Shown in pieces: positions 45,969-55,486 of a stretch of 64,000 nt of DNA (positions are counted from its first letter, which is position 1; the number at the start of each line of letters is the position of its first letter). Location of the stretch: positions 1 to 64,000 of the forward strand of contig JAJEHS010000001.1 of NCBI GenBank assembly GCA_022823605.1, read 5' to 3'. The notes beneath the pieces are model-generated. The model was not told the DNA's origin and searched no databases. It saw only the letters and a program-made list of their open reading frames with translations. A program made the translations under genes and the position numbers. The stretch comes from Paracoccaceae bacterium (lineage in GTDB: Bacteria; Pseudomonadota; Alphaproteobacteria; Rhodobacterales; Rhodobacteraceae).

Positions 45969-46291
45969 GCTTGCTAATGCTTGTGAATAATATTCTGGGT
46001 TGAAAGTCCCCGATAAGCAATTGAACCCCGTGTTGAGAAGAAAAGATGGTTTTGATATAAGGATTACGGTGTAGATGATTGAATTAACACATAATAAATT
46101 CATATATTCGGGATAAATATTATTCTGTTTCCTCGGCCCATCCTTGGTTAACACTCTTGACCCAAAAAGAGCCTCGATAAAGTTTTTTGGTGAATAATGA
46201 TATTATAATCATATAGTTGGGTTCGAAAGTAACTTAATTCAGAAGCAGGTTTATATGACAATTATCAATCAAAAACTCTTGAGGTTTCATT
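45969..46291. other. A+T-rich gap inside the RiPP cluster
   Basis: 323 bases between the halogenase and HlyD-like genes. I looked for a second small precursor peptide on both strands and found none with an NHLP-type leader. A promoter for the export genes is likely here. Confidence 0.45.
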
Positions 46292-46846
46292 GTGTTTGGT
46301 AACTTAAATTCCTTTCACAATACAGTCGCGGAGTCGAAAGAGGAGCGAGATCAACACGACAAGTTACTCGCCGTTGCAACAAAGACTCAAAGGTTATTAG
46401 TCATTTGCACCGCACTTATGTTTCTGCTAGTTGGATTATGGCTATACTTCGGGAGTATAAATGAAATCCGTTCAACCCAAGCATTGATAGTGGAATATGA
46501 TAATAACGTAGATTATCCCAAAAGGATCGACACAATCGAATTTTTGGTTTGGCTGAGGGTGGAGGATGCCTCACTGATGAAATTAGGTACTCCCGTGCAC
46601 ATGGATTGTAATCAGTTTTCCAGCAACACAGTCATCCTTAATGGCCAAATTACCGGTATTACTCCCTTGGCCTCAAACGAACCAAATCTAACACAGGTAA
46701 TGACCGAACTTGCAAGAGGCCAGCCTTACAAGGTTGGAATCTCAATCGGAGATATTGATCTCAATTCCTCAATGGTTGATCAGATATGTTGGGTACAATT
46801 CGAGGTTGGAGAAGTGTCACCAATTCAGTATTTCGTTTCGGGTTGA
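46292..46846 (+). CDS. Minimal HlyD-like NHLM secretion protein
   Basis: 184 residues, GTG start. A cytoplasmic N-terminus (about 1-32) is followed by one membrane helix (VICTALMFLLVGLWLYF, about 35-52) and a periplasmic beta-rich domain, VEDASLMKLGTPVHMDCNQF...GQITGITPLA, which resembles the last beta-barrel of HlyD-type membrane-fusion proteins (normally xLxxGxxVxV...G.V..I). The long coiled-coil hairpin and lipoyl half-motifs of full-size relatives (about 300-420 residues) are absent. Two Cys residues (in MDCNQF and QICWVQ) could form a disulfide. It precedes the two ABC genes by 51 bases, as the NHLM secretion protein does in related clusters. Confidence 0.65.
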   Translation: MFGNLNSFHNTVAESKEERDQHDKLLAVATKTQRLLVICTALMFLLVGLWLYFGSINEIRSTQALIVEYDNNVDYPKRIDTIEFLVWLRVEDASLMKLGTPVHMDCNQFSSNTVILNGQITGITPLASNEPNLTQVMTELARGQPYKVGISIGDIDLNSSMVDQICWVQFEVGEVSPIQYFVSG

Positions 46847-46897
46847 TTTTGACCATAATATTTTACACACTTTTTTGCAGAACTAGCATTTAGGTCG

Positions 46898-49066
46898 ATG
46901 TCGGAATCAAATAAGCGGGTAGTTACTCCCATTTTTTTGCAAATGCATGCTACCGAGTGTGGGGCAGCATGCCTTGGCATGGTCCTGGGATACTTTGGTC
47001 GGTGGGTTCCACTTTCGGTTTTGAGGGATGATTGCAATGTAAGCCGTGATGGTTGTACGGCAGCAAGTATTTTGCGAGCTGCAAAAAAATATAAACTAGA
47101 ATGCAAGGGACTTAGCGTCAATGCTGATATTTTACCCAAGTTAAAGTACCCACTCATCCTGTTTTGGCAGTACAGTCATTTCGTTGTATTGGAGGGTATT
47201 GAAAATGACGGTTACATTCTCAATGATCCTGCCATCGGTCGCAGAACAGTCTCCAAAGAAGATTTTCTCAACGGATATAGCTATATCGCCCTGCAATTCG
47301 AGCGTGGCAAGGATTTCAAACCAGGTGGTCGTCAGGTAAGTTTATACAAAAAAATTCAACCACTTCTGGCAGGCACTTACACCGATTTGATGTTGCTCAT
47401 GGCTTGTGCCATCCTTTTGGCTGTCCTGTTCCTGCTAATCCCTTCCTCGATCAAGTTTTTCATTGATTCTGTAGTTGTAGGTCAAAATAGCTGGCTACCA
47501 GTTGTCGCTGCTTTGATTGCAGGTGGGCTTTTTGCCTATTTTATTTCAGTCCTGAAACACCGGATTCTTCAGCGAATGTCAATTCGTATTTCCATAATGG
47601 GATTTGACAGGGGAGTCCGCCACCTCCTCAGATTGCCGGTTGAATTTTTTACTCGTCGATTGGCGGGTGACATCATGGATCGGATATCGTCCAATGATCG
47701 CATAGGCAAGTCCCTGGTCGACCATTACATTTCACTGCTCATCGAAATAACCCTGGCCTTGATTATGCTTGCAGCTCTGTTTGTCATTGATGCCGGGTTA
47801 GCCTTGATTATTGTCCTGCTAATCCTCATTCATGGTGGTCTGATCAAGTATTTCAATTCCCAGAAAGGTTCGAGGGGGGAAATTTTAAGCAGGGAGCAGG
47901 GTATGCTTTTGGGATTGGGAATGCAATTGCTAAGCCATTTAGACAATTTGCGCATGACTGGTTCCGATGACAGGTTTTTTTCCCGTTGGACTGGCCAACA
48001 AGCTCTGGAATTGAAAGCTCGGCAGCTTTACTCGGAATTCATCCATTACAATGAGGCATTGCCAATTCTGATGGGAGCAATTAGGAATGCCACCATTCTG
48101 TTTCTGGGTGGCAGTATGGTGATTTCCGATGAAATGTCCGTCGGTACCTTTGTTGGATTCTTCATTCTAGCCGAATTGGCCATGACCCCTATCGGCAGGA
48201 TTTTGGAATTTACCGAAAAACGATTAGACATTGTGACAGACTTTGAACGAATTGAGGATATTACCAGTTCATCAGAGGATTTATCATTCCATCATCAGGA
48301 ATTGGATTCTGATTCAATAATTACCTTCAAGGGAAACCTGCAACTTGCCGGTCAATTGGAATTGAAAAACATATCCTTTGGCTTTAGCAAAGGCAAACCA
48401 CCTCTGGTAAGCAATTTCAATCTCCTCATCAAACCTGGTCAACGTGTTGCATTGGTTGGCCCCAGCGGTTCTGGCAAATCAACTCTTGCTCGAATTGTAG
48501 CGGGAATTCTACAACCCTGGGAAGGACAGGTTTTGTTTGATAACCATCTCAGGGAAGACATACCCACGGAGGTTATGCGAAGATCCATTGCCATGGTAGA
48601 TCAGGAAGTGGTACTTTTTCCCGCAACCGTTCGGGAGAATATTACCTTGTGGAACTCTGAGTTGTCCGATGACGTAATTTTTGCTGCTGCCAGGGATGCC
48701 TGTATCCACCACGATATACTTATTCGTCCTCAGGGTTATTCCACCCTTGTTCAGGAAGATGGTAAAAATTTCAGCGGAGGTCAAAGGCAAAGGATTGAGA
48801 TTGCTAGAGCCCTTGTGGGTAATCCTTCATTGCTCATTTTGGACGAGGCCACAAGCTCGCTGGACCCGTTGGTGGAGTTGGAAATAGATAATGCCCTGCG
48901 TCGCCGGGGTGTGACCTGTCTTATCATTGCCCACAGATTGAGTACAATAAGAGATTGCGACATGATCGTTGTACTGGAAAAAGGAAAGGAAGTACTGCGT
49001 GGAACACATGAGGATTTGATCGCAGATGAAAATGGTACCTATTTCAGGTTGGTGAAATCGAAATGA
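46898..49066 (+). CDS. NHLM-type peptidase-containing ABC exporter (C39)
   Basis: 722 residues. N-terminal C39 cysteine-peptidase domain with the catalytic Cys in ATECGAACL (Cys21), His in YSHFVVLEG (about 94) and Asp in LNDPAIG (about 110). Next come six transmembrane helices (about 165-420), then the ATPase: Walker A VGPSGSGKST (about 520), signature FSGGQRQRIEIARA, Walker B LLILDEATSSLD and switch IAHRLSTI. This architecture cuts leader peptides after a Gly-Gly-like site and exports the core across the inner membrane; Ala-Gly at the end of the precursor leader fits its specificity. The stop overlaps the start of the second ABC gene (ATGA). Confidence 0.93.
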   Translation: MSESNKRVVTPIFLQMHATECGAACLGMVLGYFGRWVPLSVLRDDCNVSRDGCTAASILRAAKKYKLECKGLSVNADILPKLKYPLILFWQYSHFVVLEGIENDGYILNDPAIGRRTVSKEDFLNGYSYIALQFERGKDFKPGGRQVSLYKKIQPLLAGTYTDLMLLMACAILLAVLFLLIPSSIKFFIDSVVVGQNSWLPVVAALIAGGLFAYFISVLKHRILQRMSIRISIMGFDRGVRHLLRLPVEFFTRRLAGDIMDRISSNDRIGKSLVDHYISLLIEITLALIMLAALFVIDAGLALIIVLLILIHGGLIKYFNSQKGSRGEILSREQGMLLGLGMQLLSHLDNLRMTGSDDRFFSRWTGQQALELKARQLYSEFIHYNEALPILMGAIRNATILFLGGSMVISDEMSVGTFVGFFILAELAMTPIGRILEFTEKRLDIVTDFERIEDITSSSEDLSFHHQELDSDSIITFKGNLQLAGQLELKNISFGFSKGKPPLVSNFNLLIKPGQRVALVGPSGSGKSTLARIVAGILQPWEGQVLFDNHLREDIPTEVMRRSIAMVDQEVVLFPATVRENITLWNSELSDDVIFAAARDACIHHDILIRPQGYSTLVQEDGKNFSGGQRQRIEIARALVGNPSLLILDEATSSLDPLVELEIDNALRRRGVTCLIIAHRLSTIRDCDMIVVLEKGKEVLRGTHEDLIADENGTYFRLVKSK

Positions 49067-52008
49067 TGGCACAAGTTACTTCAAATCATCTATCACTTCA
49101 GAGCTTGGCGGAAAAAAATGGTGAAGTCATACCATGTGCCGGAAACCTGCCATTAACTCTTGATGATCCAAATTTTGTCTGGCTGATCGAAAGCGGTAGC
49201 GTCAACCTGTTTTTGGTTGAAATCAGGCACGGTATTGAACAGTCCCTTCGTCAGCATATCATGCATTGTGGTTCCGGATTTTTACTCCCCGGTGTTATAG
49301 CCGATCAAAATCAGGACCAGGAAGGTACAAAGTTTATTGTCATTGCGAAGGGAATTGCCGGTACGATACTGAGGCGAATTCCTGTATCCTGCCTTGATCA
49401 AGTTGAACCAGCTGAACTCTCGGCCAAGATTGATGCCTGGGTACTGTCCTTTTCCAAGATACTGGCGAGATTTGTCACCTATTTGCCCCGAGCTGCTATA
49501 CTTGCCGAAACCAGTGATGAACAAATTTTGAAAGCTGGCACCTACTCCATAAAAAAGGGGGTTACCTGGATTACGGATATTCCTGAGGGATCAAGTCTGT
49601 TCATGGATGTAATTGATGGTGCAGAGCCCTCAGTTTTTGTTGACCTCCAAACACCCATAATACCCCTGACAAATACAACTTGGCTTACCTCATTACAGGA
49701 AATTCACTTAAGGTGCCATTCGACAGAGGAATTGATTAACCGAGGTCTCCTGTCACAAGCACTTGCAGGATTTCACCTGCTTGCCTTTTCCCTAGAACAC
49801 CTGAACCGCAAATTGGCTCTGGTAGATGACGCCAACCTCGAACGACTGCGAAAGACAAGTCGGGATACAGCAGAAAGAATATCCAGGGAACGTTTATACA
49901 ATATCTATGACCTGCCTGTCGAAAAGGATTTCGGTGTTAATGGTTCGGCCTTGATTGAGGCCATGAAAATTATCAGCCAACATGAAAAAATCGAATTTCA
50001 TTTTCCTAACAGCACTGACCCAACGAAAAACCGGGTCACAATTTCTTCCATTTTGGATAGATCTGCTATCCGTTCACGCGTTGTACGACTGAAAAACGAG
50101 GATCAATGGTGGACAACTGACGGTTGTGCACTTCTGGCTTTCCGTCAATCTGATAATCAACCGGTAGTGCTGATACCCAGGTTTTTTGGTCGGTATTGGT
50201 TGGTTGATCCGGTTGGCAAGACAAAAACACGTATGAATGCACATCAAGCTTCATTGTTGCAAACCGAAGCCCGAATGTTTTATTCACCATTGCCTGAACA
50301 TAAATTGCAAACAAAAGATCTGGCCCGATTGGCCTTACACCGTTCATCAGGTAATATTATTCGATTGGTGCTTGCCGGGATACCCGGTGGAGTGCTTAAT
50401 ATCATTCCTGCCCTAGCTCTTGGATTTTCAGTAGGCATAGTATTTGAAAATGGTGATGAAAACGCCCTTCTTTACGTGAGTTTGGCCGTCATCGCATTCG
50501 GGTTGATCGGAAGCTTGTTGTTTATCCTGCAAAAAAAATCACTGACCAATATACAGGACCGGGCCATTGCCCGATTGGAGGCTGCCTTCTGGGATCGGGT
50601 AATGCGTTTACCAAGTAGTACCACAAACCTTAAACCATCCAGTGAGATTGCCATTGCGGGTACTGTCTTTCAACAACTACGAAATGGAGGACAATTGCAA
50701 TTTATTGAATCGCTTTTGTCCATGGTATTCATGTTACCATTAATTGGATTCATCTTCTATCTTGACTTCACATTAGGTCTGGTTACCAGTATTTTCTGTA
50801 CCATATCGTTGCTTTTATCGGTACTCATGGGGTTTATGCAAATCGAATCCAATGGTAAGGTTATTCGTGCGACCCAAAAAACCTCCAGCAAATTGTTTCA
50901 GATAATCAAAGGAATTGTAAAGTTTAGAATTGAAGGGGCCGAAGGTTCAGCCTATGCAATCTGGGCAGAAGATTATCGGGATCAAAAAAGGGCAGAAGTA
51001 AAACTCGGTTCTTTGGAAAGACATTCACAAGCCCTGGGTGTGGCACTCCCATTTTTGGCTGGAGCAACTCTTTTTGCCACGGTTGCAATTGTCAACAGTT
51101 CCACAACCCCCTTAGGGGACTTTCTTGTGGTGTATTTACTTTTCCTTACTTTTCTGACGGTTACCATCCGCTTTGGTGAATCAATCAGTTTCCTTGCTTC
51201 GGGGGTTAAAGCCATGAAGCAATTAAATCCGGTTCTTGATGCGGAAACGGAGGGATCAATCGGCAAGGAACCTGTTGAACATCTAAATGGGGAAATCCTT
51301 TTTGATCGCGTATCATTTCGCTATGATCCTGAAGGTCCATTAATTCTGGATGATGTTACGATTCATGCGCGGCCAGGTGAATTCATTGCCATCGTTGGAG
51401 AGTCCGGTGCAGGTAAAAGCACACTGTTCAAACTTGCTCTGGGAATAGATCAACCCACATCCGGTGCTGTTCTCTATGATGGACATGACTTGAGGCATCT
51501 AAACCTGAAACAGCTTCGCCAAAAGGTTGGTTCCGTACCTCAGTCAATTCAGCTGAATACCCAAGATATTTGGGACAATATCGCCATTAAACAGGAAGAA
51601 ACAACAACCAAGATGGTATGGGAATCCGTTAGGGCTGCGCAAATAGAAAATGAAATCAAGGCAATGCCGATGGGTTTGATGACAGTTATTGGATCAAGTG
51701 ATTCCGTCCTTTCGGGAGGTGAGAGACAACGGATAACCCTGGCTCGTTCACTGCTTGGAAACCCAAGCATATTGCTTCTGGATGAAGCCACCAATTGGCT
51801 TGATAACAATAATCAAGCAGAGGTAATGCAAAATTTGGCAATAATGGATTCGACCAGAATTGTTATTGCTCACCGGCTTTCGACCTTGGAGAAAGCTGAT
51901 CGGATTTATGTACTCAAGTCTGGAAGAATTGTACAGACCGGGACTTTCCAGGAATTGCACGACGTAGAGGGAGTGTTCAAGAATTTAATTGACAGGCAGG
52001 ATACATGA
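49063..52008 (+). CDS. NHLM-type ABC exporter without peptidase, cNMP-like N-terminal domain
   Basis: 981 residues, which fits the second NHLM ABC protein. Residues 1-230 form two beta-rich regions like cyclic-nucleotide-binding jelly rolls (WLIESGSVNLFLVEI and GVTWITDIPEGSSLFMDVIDG), followed by a middle region (about 290-420) resembling a degenerate peptidase-like domain, six membrane helices (about 440-720), and an ATPase with Walker A GESGAGKST (about 780), signature LSGGERQRITLARS and Walker B ILLLDEATNWLD. It probably pairs with the C39 transporter as a heterodimer. It overlaps the first ABC gene by four bases. Confidence 0.9.
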   Translation: MMAQVTSNHLSLQSLAEKNGEVIPCAGNLPLTLDDPNFVWLIESGSVNLFLVEIRHGIEQSLRQHIMHCGSGFLLPGVIADQNQDQEGTKFIVIAKGIAGTILRRIPVSCLDQVEPAELSAKIDAWVLSFSKILARFVTYLPRAAILAETSDEQILKAGTYSIKKGVTWITDIPEGSSLFMDVIDGAEPSVFVDLQTPIIPLTNTTWLTSLQEIHLRCHSTEELINRGLLSQALAGFHLLAFSLEHLNRKLALVDDANLERLRKTSRDTAERISRERLYNIYDLPVEKDFGVNGSALIEAMKIISQHEKIEFHFPNSTDPTKNRVTISSILDRSAIRSRVVRLKNEDQWWTTDGCALLAFRQSDNQPVVLIPRFFGRYWLVDPVGKTKTRMNAHQASLLQTEARMFYSPLPEHKLQTKDLARLALHRSSGNIIRLVLAGIPGGVLNIIPALALGFSVGIVFENGDENALLYVSLAVIAFGLIGSLLFILQKKSLTNIQDRAIARLEAAFWDRVMRLPSSTTNLKPSSEIAIAGTVFQQLRNGGQLQFIESLLSMVFMLPLIGFIFYLDFTLGLVTSIFCTISLLLSVLMGFMQIESNGKVIRATQKTSSKLFQIIKGIVKFRIEGAEGSAYAIWAEDYRDQKRAEVKLGSLERHSQALGVALPFLAGATLFATVAIVNSSTTPLGDFLVVYLLFLTFLTVTIRFGESISFLASGVKAMKQLNPVLDAETEGSIGKEPVEHLNGEILFDRVSFRYDPEGPLILDDVTIHARPGEFIAIVGESGAGKSTLFKLALGIDQPTSGAVLYDGHDLRHLNLKQLRQKVGSVPQSIQLNTQDIWDNIAIKQEETTTKMVWESVRAAQIENEIKAMPMGLMTVIGSSDSVLSGGERQRITLARSLLGNPSILLLDEATNWLDNNNQAEVMQNLAIMDSTRIVIAHRLSTLEKADRIYVLKSGRIVQTGTFQELHDVEGVFKNLIDRQDT

Positions 52009-52048
52009 CTTGTCACGATGGACAAATGACAAGGACAAACCTGTTCAT

Positions 52049-53350
52049 ATGAAAAACATACCCGCCAAAACGACCATGAAAGCTCTACAAGACCTGATTA
52101 ACAGATCAGAGAGGGATGGTGAATTTCGTAAACAATTGCTAGCGAATCCAAAAAATACAATTGAACGGGAATTGCAATTAAACCTGCCCGATGATCATGA
52201 AATACTCATTCATGAAAAATCAAAAAGTATTACCCACCTGATCTTGCCACCCGAGAGCAGTATCACCAAAGAGGAAAGGGAAGCGGCCAAAACCGGAAAG
52301 GTCTCGTTGGAGTACCTCAAAAAAACCATGTACGACCCTGCACCACAGCTGTCTGAAAAAACCAATCATCCCCCAATAAAGGCCAGATCAAGCAATTCTC
52401 TGAAGGAACTAATTAACGTAAGAATTGAACAGGGTCTTGATTTTCTTGACTCAACAATAAACGAAAACGGTGCTTGGCATTGCATTCGATATCATGGCGG
52501 GATGGAAAATCCTCCCAGACATTATGAAAGACCGCCTTTTGTTTCAGCCTATTGCACATTGGCGCTGGAAAATTGTGAATTACCCAAGGCAAAGTCAATT
52601 TGTGCAGCTGCGAAACAATATATCCTTGCAACCATGGAGTTTCCCGGTTTGTGGCGATATTATCGTCACCTACCACCTGATCTTGACAGCACCACTCTTT
52701 GTTCAATGATCCTGAGCGATCATCCCTGGATTGCTCTTGGACAAAACCTTTCCAAAATACTTTCCTATCGTAATGAAGAAGGGCTGTACAATACCTGGGT
52801 TCTGGACTCGGATGAACCGGATGTGGTTTCGCCCTTCCGTATTGAAGCAGACCCGGTAGTCAATGCCAATATCATTTCTCTCCTTGGAGACTGTTCTGAA
52901 ACCAGACCCATACAAAATTGGCTGGAATCGTTGCTGCAGGACAGGAAACTGGAAGATTCCTCCAAATGGTATACTGACAGCTCAGCAATTTGTTATGGAA
53001 TAGGAAGAGCAGTAAATCGAACCAAACCTCTTTTGGATCATCTTGGTAAGCCGCTGGCCGAAAATGTAATATCAAATCAAGATCAATCTGTAGGTTTTGG
53101 AAACATCTTGCAAACGGCGCAGGCCATAACCGCCCTGCATAATGCAGGGCAAATGGATATGATAGATCCTTTGCATTACACGAAGAATATTTTGAATTCA
53201 CAACATGAAGACGGGAGTTGGCCAGAATTGATCGCATTTGGTGACAAAAAAGCAAAGTGGGGCAATTTCGGCCAATTTGTTCATGCCTCGGAATCCATGA
53301 CGACTGCTTTTTGCATAGAGGCACTAACCAATCTTGGAAATTCCTTGTAA
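52049..53350 (+). CDS. NHLP-type leader fused to a terpene-cyclase/prenyltransferase-like toroid
   Basis: 433 residues from the ATG at 52049; in-frame starts at TTG 51989 and ATG 52076 also exist. Residues ~10-85 match the precursor leader in order (FRKQL, NPKNTI, EL, LP, IHE, LILPP, ITKEE, REAAKTG), while no short core follows. Residues ~110-430 are an all-helical alpha/alpha toroid: DLDSTTLCSMIL (about 210) recalls the class II cyclase D-x-D-D motif, ADPVVNANIISLLG and SQHEDGSWPE (a QW-like repeat) are typical. It resembles squalene-hopene-type cyclases or protein-prenyltransferase beta subunits, but too short for a full cyclase. It could act on a lipid partner of the peptide or dock through its leader domain. 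Confidence 0.7.
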   Translation: MKNIPAKTTMKALQDLINRSERDGEFRKQLLANPKNTIERELQLNLPDDHEILIHEKSKSITHLILPPESSITKEEREAAKTGKVSLEYLKKTMYDPAPQLSEKTNHPPIKARSSNSLKELINVRIEQGLDFLDSTINENGAWHCIRYHGGMENPPRHYERPPFVSAYCTLALENCELPKAKSICAAAKQYILATMEFPGLWRYYRHLPPDLDSTTLCSMILSDHPWIALGQNLSKILSYRNEEGLYNTWVLDSDEPDVVSPFRIEADPVVNANIISLLGDCSETRPIQNWLESLLQDRKLEDSSKWYTDSSAICYGIGRAVNRTKPLLDHLGKPLAENVISNQDQSVGFGNILQTAQAITALHNAGQMDMIDPLHYTKNILNSQHEDGSWPELIAFGDKKAKWGNFGQFVHASESMTTAFCIEALTNLGNSL

Positions 53351-53691
53351 ACTTACCAGTTTAATTTTCCAACTAGAAGGAAATGGACCTGAAATTTCGG
53401 AATATTTATTCTCCCGGCTAGTTTCATTTTCTTGAATCACAAATTGGTTGATTTCACCATTTTATACACAAGAATTGATTAGTCCTTGCCCAGAAACTGT
53501 ACCTTGAATTTACGCAAAGTTAAATAAATCGGGAGGGTTATTGGATTTCGAATTATATACTGGATTATCAACTTTTACAGATTTTCTATCGAGAGCTTGA
53601 TCTATGATCAAAAAAGAAGTTGACATATAAAGTTAAAGTGAGAATCAGAAAGTTATCGTAATTAATTGCTTTTTCTGGATTGGAAATAAGG
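53351..53691. other. Intergenic region at the right end of the RiPP cluster
   Basis: 341 A+T-rich bases separate the toroid gene from the dioxygenase gene. The length suggests the dioxygenase has its own promoter and may not belong to the cluster. No hairpin or small gene stands out. Confidence 0.4.
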
Positions 53692-54552
53692 ATGACAGGT
53701 TCGTTAACAAATGAAGAAATTGAAACCTATCATGAGGATGGTTTCATCAAACCGATTGTTGCATTCTCTGTTGAGGATGCAAAAGAGATTCGTGGTGAAA
53801 TTGAGGCCCTCGAAAGAGATTATTCAAATGGACAGTTGCCGCATGATTTGACCCACTATTTCAGGGTTAATGGTGAATTGGTCATTCCCTTGCTTGCCAA
53901 GGTGGCACAAACCAAGACAATTCTTGATGCAATAGAGAGTATCCTTGGCCCCAATCTTATGGTCTGGTCCTGTGAACTGTTCATCAAGGAACCACAATCG
54001 GAAAAAATTGTTTCCTGGCATCAGGATCTGACCTATTGGGGAATGGGTGGATCAAACCTTCAGGCTTCTGCCTGGCTCGCAGTATCTGATGTTACCGAAG
54101 CTTCCGGTTGCATGCGGTTCGTTCCAGGTTCCCACAAACAGCAACTGGTTCCCCATAATGATACTTTTGACGAGGACAATCTGTTGTCTCGTGGACAGGA
54201 AATTGCTGTGGATGTCGATGAGAAAGATGCCGTTCTAGATATTTTACGCCCGGGTGAGATGTCCATTCACCACGGTAGGATGTTTCATGCATCTGGCCCA
54301 AACCATTCCGATGATCGAAGAATTGCTATCGTTATTCGATATGTAACACCTGACCTTGTTCGTGATGCACCGGGTTCGGATTATGCCATGTTGGTTCGTG
54401 GAACGGATTCATGCAAGAACTGGATAAACGTTGCACCCCCATCCACCCTTTTCGGCCATGGAGAATTAGAGCTCTATGACCAGATACTGAAATACAAGGA
54501 AACCGTACTAAGTGCCGGCGCAGAAAAAGAATCCGGGTTGTTCAATGCCTGA
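53692..54552 (+). CDS. PhyH-family Fe(II)/2-oxoglutarate dioxygenase
   Basis: 286 residues from the ATG at 53692 (an in-frame TTG at 53680 is less likely). The iron-binding facial triad is visible: H-x-D in WHQDLTYWG (His109, Asp111 by estimate) and the distal His in FHASGPNHSDDRRIAIVIRY (about 198), whose Arg would bind 2-oxoglutarate. ASAWLAVSDVTEASGCMRFVPGSH is the standard PhyH core. Such enzymes hydroxylate or halogenate small molecules, and many act in secondary metabolism. It lies 342 bases from the RiPP toroid gene on the same strand; it may be a tailoring enzyme but could equally be unrelated. The substrate is unknown. Confidence 0.88.
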   Translation: MTGSLTNEEIETYHEDGFIKPIVAFSVEDAKEIRGEIEALERDYSNGQLPHDLTHYFRVNGELVIPLLAKVAQTKTILDAIESILGPNLMVWSCELFIKEPQSEKIVSWHQDLTYWGMGGSNLQASAWLAVSDVTEASGCMRFVPGSHKQQLVPHNDTFDEDNLLSRGQEIAVDVDEKDAVLDILRPGEMSIHHGRMFHASGPNHSDDRRIAIVIRYVTPDLVRDAPGSDYAMLVRGTDSCKNWINVAPPSTLFGHGELELYDQILKYKETVLSAGAEKESGLFNA

Positions 54553-54661
54553 TATTGATAACAATTTATATTTACCCTGATCTGAAGTTGTTTTCCAACT
54601 CACGTAATGAATTCTGGAAAGGATTGAAATGCCACTGAAAAAGGGGGTTGTATCAGGCAAA

Positions 54662-55486
54662 TTAAAAACTTGCATAAAATTGAGTTGGATGAAGATTTAC
54701 ATGGTCTCTCAAGGGTGGCTTTAGTTTAAATGCACCTGGCTTACGTCTGAAATCAAATAGACGAACCAATCGGTAGATATTCGGATTTTCATCAGAAACA
54801 GCAAGTTCATTTTGGGTGATCCAAAAACCTGCACGTTTGGAACCAATTGTCGTTTTAACCTCAAGCCATCTTTCTTCACCTTCCAATGTATAAGACCGAA
54901 TGTCGTAACCCGCTCCATCTCCATCTTCCTTTGATACCCACCTTACACTCTCAGCGAGTTCATCCTTACCTTCACGCAACAACTTTTTTCTCTCGGCAAA
55001 ATAAACATATTTTTCACCAGCTTCTCCCAATTCCCTGTTTCTTGCATCGCGTTTTGCAGCATCATACTTTCTGACAACATACTGAATCTTTGGATCAATC
55101 TGCTTTGGATATCTGTTGATTGAGGGAGGATCATCAAACTGGATACCGGCTTCGGGTTCCTTAAACTCGCCCGGTCTGGAAATTTCTTCCAATAGATTAC
55201 CTTTTTGCAACTGGCTTTCCAGAATTTCAAAAAGCCTTGCCTGATAATTACTTGCCGGTTTATAACCCTGAATGCTGGGTAGACCAAGTCTGTCCATGAC
55301 GGCACTGATGTTTTGATGCTTGTATTCAATTGAACCTTTGGTCCGATCCAATTTTCTCTGCAGAATTCTGTTTCTTTCGGCCTTGTTGTACTTTATTCCC
55401 TCCAAATCCAACCTGAGCATTTCCAAATAATCACTTACGATTATTTCAATCTCATATTCTTGCCATGTGATCCCACGATTATTCAT
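54662..55486 (-). CDS. DUF3883 domain protein (PD-(D/E)xK-like)
   Basis: 274 residues. The N-terminal ~130 residues are helical (ITWQEYEIEIIVSDYLEMLRLDLEG), a region typical of restriction-associated proteins with the same tail. The C-terminal domain has LGEAGEKYVYFAERKKLL, then GDGAGYDIRSYTLEGEERWLEVKTT, which contains the D...E-x-K core of the nuclease-like DUF3883 family, and FWITQNELAVS. Related proteins are found in restriction-modification, antiphage and NO VEIN-type contexts. It is a single gene here with no methylase neighbour. An intact E-V-K suggests the fold, but not nuclease activity by itself. Confidence 0.85.
   Translation of the reverse strand: MNNRGITWQEYEIEIIVSDYLEMLRLDLEGIKYNKAERNRILQRKLDRTKGSIEYKHQNISAVMDRLGLPSIQGYKPASNYQARLFEILESQLQKGNLLEEISRPGEFKEPEAGIQFDDPPSINRYPKQIDPKIQYVVRKYDAAKRDARNRELGEAGEKYVYFAERKKLLREGKDELAESVRWVSKEDGDGAGYDIRSYTLEGEERWLEVKTTIGSKRAGFWITQNELAVSDENPNIYRLVRLFDFRRKPGAFKLKPPLRDHVNLHPTQFYASF

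Noticed and set aside
45969-46291. Possible second precursor peptide between halogenase and HlyD-like genes
   Set aside because: No NHLP-type leader motif or Cys-rich short frame was found on either strand.
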